From CBDCEG01 sp965215775 (GTDB taxonomy: Bacteria > Pseudomonadota > Gammaproteobacteria > Cardiobacteriales > Ostreibacteriaceae), in contig CBDCEG010000011.1 of the NCBI GenBank assembly GCA_965215775.1, positions 1 through 8,939 on the forward strand: a stretch of 8,939 nt of DNA, written 5' to 3'. Positions 1-6,308 of this stretch are shown here, piece by piece. The notes below the pieces were generated by a model. The model had not been told where the DNA came from. It searched no databases and saw only the letters and a program-made list of their open reading frames with translations. Every line of letters begins with the position of its first letter. Position 1 is the first letter of the stretch. The translations under genes were made by a program, and so were the position numbers.

Positions 1-263
1 TTAACTAAAACTGAAAGCGTTTCAAATTCTGTCATAACTTCCTTAATGCAGCTTTCAACAGAATTATCATCAGTAACATTTAGCATTATTCCTTTGCCAT
101 CAAAACCAAGTTCTTTTATTTTGTCAGTTATTGCTTTTGCACCAGCTTCAGTTGTTGCAGTTCCAACCACTTGAAAACCTAAGCAACCAAGTTCTTTCAA
201 AATCGCCTGCCCTATTCCACGGCTTGCACCAGTTATTAGAGCAACTTTTTTTTCTTCTGACAT
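1..263 (-). CDS. fabG: 3-oxoacyl-[acyl-carrier-protein] reductase, N-terminal part (runs off left edge)
   Basis: FabG is the NADPH-dependent ketoacyl-ACP reductase of type II fatty acid synthesis, acting in the cytosol. Only the first 87 codons are present, and the frame is open to base 1. The N-terminus reads MSEEKKVALITGASRGIG, with the Rossmann dinucleotide motif TGASRGIG at residues 11-18. Residues 33-39 read VVGTATT and residues 60-65 read MLNVTD, both characteristic of FabG rather than of other short-chain dehydrogenases. The last visible residues, LSVLV, lead into the expected NNAG motif beyond the edge; the catalytic Ser-Tyr-Lys part is not visible. The ATG at 261-263 has a strong ribosome binding site (AGAGG, about 7 bases upstream). 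It starts 12 bases after the znuA stop codon, so the two are probably co-transcribed. A link to a zinc-binding protein gene is not a usual fab cluster arrangement. Confidence 0.93.
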   Translation of the reverse strand, partial: MSEEKKVALITGASRGIGQAILKELGCLGFQVVGTATTEAGAKAITDKIKELGFDGKGIMLNVTDDNSVESCIKEVMTEFETLSVLV

Positions 264-275
264 AAAACACCTCTT

Positions 276-1233
276 TTATTTATTTTGTTTATTTTCACTT
301 AAACACTTATTAAAGCCATTGGCTAAGTTAGTTATAATAGCAAAAAAACCATCTGCTTTCTCTTTATAACCAATAGGATCAAGGATACCAATCTTATTTT
401 TAAAAGCAAGCTGTTCAACTATTCGCTTATCAAACTGAGGCTCATAAAAAAGACAAGCATTTGGATATTTTCTTATTTCTTTTTGTAATAAATACATAGT
501 TTTTGCTTTAATTGACTTGGTAACATTTACACGAAGCACACCTTTATTACTCAAAGAAAACTCTTCTTCAAAATAACTATAGGCATCATGAAATGAAAAA
601 TAGGGATTATTTTTTACTTTTCCTAAAGTTTTTTCAATTTTAATTTTAACCTTGCCTACTTTTTCCACAAAATTATTTAAATTAGCTAAATATTTCCCTT
701 CATTTTCAGCATCAAGCATAACCAATTGAGCGTAAATACTTCTTGCTATCAACATAGAATTATCAGTTGAAAGCCAAATATGCGGATCATAACCTAACCC
801 TTCTTCATCTTGATGCTTATGGTCTTCTTTTCTCAAATCAGTTTCTTTTTCATCATTATGACTGTGAGATTCTCCTAACAAATGTAACTTATCTACTTTT
901 AACAACTCTAGAGTCCTACCTTTTCTTTTTGCTATATATTTAGTTATTTGCGGAAGCATTGCCTTGCCAACCCAAATAAATAAATCAGTTTTTTCAATCA
1001 AATCTATATCAGAAGGTTTTAAACGATACTGATGTGGAGATAAATATGAGTTAACTATAAGCCTAGTTTTTTTTACCATAAATCTCATTAGCTATTTGTT
1101 GAATTGGATAAATAGAACTAGTAATAGTAATTATTTCTTTATCTTTAGTTTGACCATGAAAAAAAACAATCAAAGTTAAAAAAATATTAGTTTTTATTAT
1201 TTTTTTAACTTTCTTTATTCTTGAACTAAACAA
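276..1233 (-). CDS. znuA: ZnuA-like zinc ABC transporter periplasmic binding protein, frameshifted
   Basis: This protein would bind Zn(II) in the periplasm and deliver it to a ZnuB/ZnuC membrane complex, which is not in the window. From 1088 to 276 the frame encodes the mature protein. It has SPH (metal His, residue 19 counted from the ATG at 1086-1088), a short His-rich loop (residues 73-95, with HSH and HKH), YDPH (His103), FHDAY (His167) and LDPIG (Asp237). A cysteine pair (212, 262) matches the conserved ZnuA disulfide. The signal peptide and first strand lie upstream in another frame: KIIKTNIFLTLIVFFHGQ, then ITITSSIYPIQQIANEIYG. The two parts join cleanly if the A8 tract (T8 at 1067-1074 on the plus strand) is read as seven A; as written, the upstream frame stops at TAG 1063-1065. 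The upstream frame has no ATG. I used the in-frame TTG at 1231-1233, which overlaps the end of afuC; an ATA pair at 1195-1200 is where a signal peptide would more naturally begin. Family call is strong; start and integrity are uncertain. Confidence 0.8.
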
Positions 1234-2294
1234 AATCCAGTATCTGCTATCTCTAAATAAATTTCATCTCCTATATTAGGAGTAATTTCAAAATTTGTTG
1301 AAGTTGTAAATAAAATCCCTAAGGCACTATCAAACTCATATTCATAATGACTTCCTAAATATGTAGCTATTTTAGTTTTAACTTTAAGCCTATTCTCACC
1401 ATCTTCTGTTCTAAGATGTATCCCTTCAGGTCTTAAGACTGCCCAAGTAGTTTCACCTTCAATTAAGTTACTCTGTTTTACATACTTCACAATATTATCT
1501 AAAGTTACTTGATAGCTATCTCCTTGTTTTACTAAATCAACTTCAACTAAATTGGCCTCTCCTATGAAACTAGCAACAAATTTATTTTTAGGTCGCTCAT
1601 ATAAATCATGAGGTGTTCCTTCTTGAGCAATAACTGCATTTTTCATAACAATAATGTGATCTGACACCGCCATAGCTTCCTCTTGATCATGGGTAACATA
1701 AACTGCCGTTAGGTTTAATTTTTGTTGTAAGGCTCTTATTTCTTCCCTCATATGCCTACGCAACTTTGCATCCAAGTTGGATAGAGGCTCATCAAACAAT
1801 AAAACCTCTGGCTCCAACACAAGAGCTCGTGCCACTGCTACTCGTTGCTGTTGCCCTCCTGATAGTTCACTTGGTAATCGCTCACCAAATCCTTCCAAGC
1901 CTACTGTTTTTAAAGCCTTTTCTCCTTTTTTATAAGCCACATCTTTTTTAGTCCCTGTTACTGTGAGACCAAACGAAACATTTTCTATAACTTTCATATG
2001 AGGAAATAAAGCATATGATTGAAACACCATAGATACATTTCTATTGGTAGCAGTTAATCTAGTAACATCATTACCACCAATACTAACAGTTCCTTTAGTT
2101 GGCAGTTCAAGACCTGCTATCATTCTCAAAGTAGTTGTTTTACCACAACCTGATGGACCAAGTATTGTAACCAGCTTACCTTTATTTATTTTAAAAGAGA
2201 TACCATCCACCGCTTGAACATCTCCATAAGATTTCACTATATTTTCAAACTCAACTGAAACTTTAGATATTTCTTTTACATTTTCTTTTTCCAT
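1215..2294 (-). CDS. afuC: ABC transporter ATP-binding protein, AfuC/FbpC (CUT1/PotA-like) family
   Basis: This is the cytoplasmic ATPase subunit of the importer encoded with the two upstream genes. The 359-residue protein is intact. It has Walker A GPSGCGKT (46-53), the Q-loop glutamine in FQSYALFPH (Gln92), the signature LSGGQQQR (144-151), Walker B VLLFDEP (164-170) with the D-loop SNLD just after, and the switch histidine in VTHDQEEAM (His202). Residues from about 240 to the end form the C-terminal beta-rich TOBE-like domain, including VLRPEGIHL. This architecture is shared by the Fe(III), polyamine and sugar importers, so the ATPase alone does not give the substrate. The ATG at 2292-2294 follows an AAGGA site, 12 bases after the afuB stop, which shows tight operon linkage. 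Its 3' end overlaps the likely start region of znuA. Confidence 0.92.
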   Translation of the reverse strand: MEKENVKEISKVSVEFENIVKSYGDVQAVDGISFKINKGKLVTILGPSGCGKTTTLRMIAGLELPTKGTVSIGGNDVTRLTATNRNVSMVFQSYALFPHMKVIENVSFGLTVTGTKKDVAYKKGEKALKTVGLEGFGERLPSELSGGQQQRVAVARALVLEPEVLLFDEPLSNLDAKLRRHMREEIRALQQKLNLTAVYVTHDQEEAMAVSDHIIVMKNAVIAQEGTPHDLYERPKNKFVASFIGEANLVEVDLVKQGDSYQVTLDNIVKYVKQSNLIEGETTWAVLRPEGIHLRTEDGENRLKVKTKIATYLGSHYEYEFDSALGILFTTSTNFEITPNIGDEIYLEIADTGFCLVQE

Positions 2295-2306
2295 AATTAT
2301 TTTCCT

Positions 2307-4488
2307 TTATTTATTATCAATCGTTCTACTTCGAAGTTTTCTGGTTCCTATTGCGAACTGAACAGATAAAATAGCTATCAACATTACAAAGATAAGCACC
2401 GTTGAATAAGCTATTGCAACCCCATAATCTCCATTTTCAACCCTACCTATAATATAAGCAGTTGATAGATTATAATCTGATGATATTAAGAAAATAACTG
2501 CAGAAATTGCAGTCATTGATCTAACAAAACTATAAACTAAAGCAGTTACAATTGCTGGCCTTAAAAGAGGCATAACAACTTTTTGTAATGTTTTTGCAGA
2601 TGAGGCCCCTAAAGTAATAGCTGCCTCATCTAAACTAGCATCAAGCTGAGACATAGAAGCAACACCTGCTCTAACTCCAACAGGCATATTTCTGAAAATA
2701 AAACAGATTATTAATATTAAACCAGTTCCTGTAATTTCAATTGGGGGTATATTAAATGCAAGCACATAGCTCACACCAATCACTGTTCCAGGAATTGCAA
2801 AACTAAGCATCGTTGCAAATTCAAAAGTATTTTTACCAGAGAACCTTTGTCTAACTAAAAGCCAAGCTGTCAATAATCCTAAAGCAGCGGTAATTGGAGC
2901 AGATATAACGGCAATTTTAAATGTTACAAATAAACTATCCCAAGCGGCACCAGTTAAATTAAGCCCACCATCAAAATTAAATGCAAAACCTTCACTATAA
3001 TGCTTCAAAGTTATTGAGTTATCTCTTCCCCAAAGCTTAACAAACCCACCAACTATAATTAAAAAATACACCGCAGCAGTGAAAACAACAAAAGGTATTG
3101 TTAAGCAATAAATCCCTATTTTCAATCCTTTTGGTAGCTCAGGAGGAATTCCCTGATCCGCTTTACCTGTAACGGTAGCATAAGATTTTTTACCCATCCA
3201 CCACCTTTGTAGAAAAAAAGCAGAAAGAGTGAATGTTAATAAAATAAATGCTAGAACCGCCCCTCTACCATAATCTGCCTGTGCACCTGTTATTGTAAAA
3301 AATATATCAGTTGAAAGAACATCAAAATTACCACCTAAAACCAAAGGGTTACCAAAATCAGCTAAACTTTCTATAAAACCAAGCAAAAAAGCATTTGCAA
3401 AACCAGGTCTCATTAGAGGAAATGTTACCTTTCTAAATGTTGCCCATCTATTTGCCCCTAATGTTTGAGATGCTTCCTCCATTGAAACAGAAATTCCATC
3501 AACAATTCCCATCATAACCATAAAAGCAATTGGTGAAAAAGATAGAGTTTGAGCAATGAAAATACCCCAGTAACCATACATCCAGCGACTAGGTTCAATA
3601 CCTAATAAGTTTGAAATAGCTACTGTAATAGTTCCAGACTGACCAAATATTAAAATAAGTGCCATACCTATTACAAATGGAGGCGTTATAATTGGTAATA
3701 TTGAAAAAATTTTAATTAGCCACTTTGCTTTAAAAGCCGTTCTTTGCATCAAAAGAGCAAATGCTCCGCCCATAATTGTTGTGCTTAAAGCAACTGTTAT
3801 TGCTAAAAACAAACTATTCCAAGCAACACCACAATTAGTTCCACCAGAAATACAGCTTAAACCCCATACTTTAGAGCTAGCAAATCTAGTGATAGCTAGA
3901 GAAGGTTGATACTCACCTGTAATTTGTCTCAAATGCAGAGCCTAAAATGGTTGTTATTGGATAAAAAATAAATAAAGCTATTAAGACTATTATTATAGTT
4001 ATTGAACCAACAACAAATACATCTCCATTTACAAAACCGCGACGAGCCAAGCCATATGAAAATATGCTAATTAAAGCTATTGATACGATTGTAGCACCAA
4101 GACCAATACCCTCTTGAAAAATATCAGGGGTTCCAAATATAGCTTTTAGAAAACCATACTCTAAACCATCTATATTTATTGCTAAAGATTGAAGTATCAT
4201 CCAAACAATGCCAAATCCACCAGATAAAATATAAATATAAGCCCTTTTGGATTCGTGTAATTTAGAAAACACCGTTAAGATAGGCGGAATAAATGATAAA
4301 ACAATAGGCAATAACCACCATCTTTTATGCAAAACCATCTGCAATATTGCAGGAGAGTAAACCTCACCTTTGGGAAAATCCTCATTAAAACCTGAAAAAG
4401 TAATAAAACTATCTAAATTTGCATACCAAGGCAGAAATAAAGAAGCAAACAAACCTATAAAAACCAATATTAAAATAGTTTTACGCAT
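2307..4488 (-). CDS. afuB: Fused double-domain ABC importer permease, AfuB/FbpB type, frameshifted
   Basis: This inner-membrane permease should carry both transmembrane domains of the importer in one chain. As written it is split. Codons from the ATG at 4486-4488 run to TGA at 3913-3915 (191 residues, about five hydrophobic segments, ending FIFYPITTILGSAFETNY). The remainder (QPSL, then SCISGGTNCGVAWNSLFLAI) lies in another frame to 2307. Removing one base near 3916-3920 gives a continuous 726-residue protein, matching the roughly 700-residue fused permeases of this family. Two EAA loops that dock with the ATPase lie in the second part: EEASQTLGANRWATFRKV and DEAAITLGASSAKTLQKV. The second frame has no ATG near the junction, only a TTG at 3930-3932 with a weak AGG upstream, so I treat this as one gene. 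The start at 4488 has a good AAGGG site. The break falls in a loop between membrane segments. Confidence 0.85.
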
Positions 4489-4519
4489 TTAAACAACCCT
4501 TAATTTTTACTAAAAATGA

Positions 4520-4560
4520 AATAAGCACTATTAAAGACACATCAATAATAAGTGCTTATT
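4520..4560 (-). terminator. Stem-loop between afuA and afuB (attenuator or 3'-end stabiliser)
   Basis: A perfect 10-bp inverted repeat (AATAAGCACT at 4520-4529, AGTGCTTATT at 4551-4560) flanks a 21-base spacer. The spacer can add a further short AT helix (ATTA at 4530-4533 with TAAT at 4546-4549). On the transcribed minus strand the stem starts 10 bases after the afuA stop and is followed by TCATTTTTAG, a modest U-rich tail. Position and shape fit a leaky terminator or an RNA-protecting hairpin that keeps binding-protein mRNA in excess over permease mRNA, as is common in such operons. The G+C content of the stem is low, so termination is probably partial. Confidence 0.6.
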
Positions 4561-4570
4561 AATTACAATA

Positions 4571-5581
4571 TTAACGAGGCAAAGAAGATACTTCATCATC
4601 CCATTTTTTCAAAAGTCTTGAGCGAACCTCAACAGAACCATATTTATTAAAATCATAGTCTATAAATTTGATTTTATTCATATCTGGTGCACCCTTAACA
4701 GGTGGGACTTTAGGGTTTGACATAACTTGCATCGCATCGACATTATGACCTGTCATCTGCCCTGCTTCTGTTAACAGCCAATCATACATTTTTTTAGCTG
4801 CATCTTGGTTTCTAGCTTTTTTGATTAAGCTCATAGAGCCCACTTCATATCCTGTTCCTTCACAAGGAGCTACATACTCAATAGGAAATCCTTTTTTCTT
4901 TTGTATTGCCCCATCACCCAAGAACACTATTCCAATTGTATTCTCTCCACGAGCAGCAGCTTTAACACCAGCAGAACCTGACTTAGTATATTGATTTATA
5001 TTTTTATGTAGTTGCTTCATATAATCAAAACCTTTATCTTCCCCCATTAATTGAACAACTGTTGCTAAAGTTGTGTAAGCAGTTCCTGATGAGTTTGGAT
5101 TTGCCATTTGAATAAGTCCCTTATATTCAGGTTTCACAAGATCTGACCAACATTTAGGTGCTTGTAAATTTTTCTTAGCAAGTAATTCTGTATTGTAAGC
5201 AAAACCAAGAGCATTAGTATAAACGCCTACTGATTTTTCTTTAGCGGCCACATGCTGGCTTTTTGCCCAACCATACAGGTTTTCCATTTTAGGAGAAGTG
5301 TATGCAACAGTTAAATCTTCTTCAGCAGCTTGTAAATGAGGATCTCCTGTTCCGCCCCACCAAAGATCTCCTTTTGGTCTTCTTTTTTCTGCTCTAATTT
5401 GTGCTAAAGTTTCTCCTGATGAACGCCTAACCATAGACACTTTAGTGCCTGTTTCCTTTTCATATAAATCAGCAATATTTTGACACCAATTTTCTTGAGC
5501 AGAACAGTAAAAGCTAACTTTATCTCCAGCAAAAGCATTAACAGCCAAAGAAATGCCCGCTACTAATAATAATTTTTTCAT
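4571..5581 (-). CDS. afuA: Periplasmic substrate-binding protein, AfuA-type (annotated elsewhere as Fe(III)-binding)
   Basis: This is the secreted binding protein of the importer; the product is 336 residues. A Sec signal peptide (MKKLLLVAGISLAVNAFA, cleavage after residue 18) precedes the mature start GDKVSFYCSAQENWC. Family signatures are RRSSGET (52-58), GDLWWGGTGDPHLQAAEE (71-88), NPNSSGTAYTTL (161-172), SGSAGVKAAARGENTIGIVF (201-220) and PCEGTGYE (239-246). There are four cysteines, at 26, 33, 144 and 240. The paired tyrosines that bind iron in FbpA proteins are not evident. The DLWWGGTGDPH and CEGTGYE blocks resemble AfuA, which is known to bind sugar phosphates despite its iron-uptake name. 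I therefore leave the substrate open: phosphorylated sugar, other phosphate compound, or iron. The ATG at 5579-5581 is chosen because AGGAG lies 8 bases upstream and the signal peptide begins there; a TTG at 5614 would add 11 unneeded residues. It is first in the operon. Confidence 0.88.
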   Translation of the reverse strand: MKKLLLVAGISLAVNAFAGDKVSFYCSAQENWCQNIADLYEKETGTKVSMVRRSSGETLAQIRAEKRRPKGDLWWGGTGDPHLQAAEEDLTVAYTSPKMENLYGWAKSQHVAAKEKSVGVYTNALGFAYNTELLAKKNLQAPKCWSDLVKPEYKGLIQMANPNSSGTAYTTLATVVQLMGEDKGFDYMKQLHKNINQYTKSGSAGVKAAARGENTIGIVFLGDGAIQKKKGFPIEYVAPCEGTGYEVGSMSLIKKARNQDAAKKMYDWLLTEAGQMTGHNVDAMQVMSNPKVPPVKGAPDMNKIKFIDYDFNKYGSVEVRSRLLKKWDDEVSSLPR

Positions 5582-5705
5582 AATTAAATCTCCTAAATAA
5601 TTTATTAAAAACAATATCTCTTATAAATACTTTTATAAGTATAGCTTATCGTCAATAATTTAGATAGGATATATAACCTACTAAAATACTATGTATTCTA
5701 GTCAA
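5582..5705 (-). promoter_or_regulatory. Leader/promoter region of the afu operon with three AT-rich dyads
   Basis: This gap lies between the lolB stop and afuA and holds no gene. Reading leftward, possible -35 elements are TTGACT (5700-5705) and TTGACG (5650-5655). TATACT near 5638-5643 is a -10 candidate, and AAGTAT at 5627-5632 lies 17 bases after TTGACG. No pair is ideal, so the start site is not fixed. Three inverted repeats follow one another: 5620-5639 (8-bp arms CTTATAAA/TTTATAAG, 4-base centre), 5665-5680 (TAGG..CCTA, one mismatch pair) and 5681-5701 (CTA.AATAC/GTATT.TAG, one mismatch pair). They could be operators. The last, directly after lolB, could instead be a weak lolB terminator. 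None matches a Fur box convincingly. Confidence 0.45.
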
Positions 5706-6308
5706 CTATATTTTTTCCCACTCTCTAACTATTATCTTCAAAACATTCACTCCTTTCACGATTTTTATATAAGAAGGAACTTTTCCAACTGACTGTTTTC
5801 TCCATTGTTTTGTATATATTTCAAATCCATTTTGAGTAAAACTACTACAATCTTCGCCACACTTGGTTTTTTTTGCGTTATCTGTTCTTCCTGTTAACCA
5901 ATTTTTTAAGTTACTAATGGTTGCATTCATTTTTAGATTATCTCTTATAAATGAATTTGGATCAGAGATTGTTTGCACTCTTTTACCTGAAGTTAGCTCA
6001 GCTGTTTGCTCATTCCCTACAATTTTATACAAAACTTTTCCAAACGGATCTGAAATTGATATTTTATAATTACCTTTTTTTTGCTCCCAAGATATTGAAC
6101 CTTGGTCACTTCTTAATGAACAATTAACTTCTTTGCAACTTTCATCAGGATAGACGGCAGCTATTTTTCCAGCAAGCTTCCAATTTTGAATTTTATTTGT
6201 TGGAATTAATGTAGAGTTTCTTCCGCCAGAAGACATACAGCCAGTTAGTAAAAGCATGCAAATTCCAACTGATATAAATAATTTATTTTTAAGTATTTTT
6301 TGAATCAT
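5706..6308 (-). CDS. lolB: Outer-membrane lipoprotein LolB (lipoprotein insertase)
   Basis: LolB accepts lipoproteins from the periplasmic carrier LolA and inserts them into the inner leaflet of the outer membrane. The 200-residue product has a lipoprotein signal with lipobox LLTG|C (Cys24). The +2 residue is Met, not the Asp retention signal, so it should reach the outer membrane. The core reads IQNWKLAGKIAA (40-51), GSISWEQKKGNYKISISDPFG (70-90) and later LKNWLTGR (134-141), matching the LolB pattern of W-x-L-x-GK-I, SW-x-Q, a DP(F/L)G loop and a WL-x-G motif. It has four extra cysteines in two close pairs (58/63 and 150/154), which may form periplasmic disulfides and are not part of the LolB I know from E. 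coli. The ATG at 6306-6308 overlaps the TGA of the TPR gene (ATGA), with GGAG 8 bases upstream, so translation is probably coupled. The usual next gene, ispE, is absent here. Confidence 0.85.
   Translation of the reverse strand: MIQKILKNKLFISVGICMLLLTGCMSSGGRNSTLIPTNKIQNWKLAGKIAAVYPDESCKEVNCSLRSDQGSISWEQKKGNYKISISDPFGKVLYKIVGNEQTAELTSGKRVQTISDPNSFIRDNLKMNATISNLKNWLTGRTDNAKKTKCGEDCSSFTQNGFEIYTKQWRKQSVGKVPSYIKIVKGVNVLKIIVREWEKI

Noticed and set aside
1766..1951. Open frame of 61 codons on the plus strand
   Set aside because: It lies wholly inside afuC on the opposite strand, its Leu-rich product resembles no family I know, and it has no ribosome site.
5582..5614. Extended afuA start at TTG 5614
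   Set aside because: The added residues would translate through the AGGAG ribosome site and spoil a perfect signal peptide beginning at 5581.
5640..5665. Possible Fur box in the afu leader (ATTATTGACGATAAG region)
   Set aside because: Only a few positions agree with the Fur consensus, and AT-rich DNA gives such partial matches easily.
5863..6069. Open frame of 68 codons on the plus strand
   Set aside because: It is antisense to the conserved core of lolB and has no signal or motif; it is a by-product of AT-rich coding sequence.
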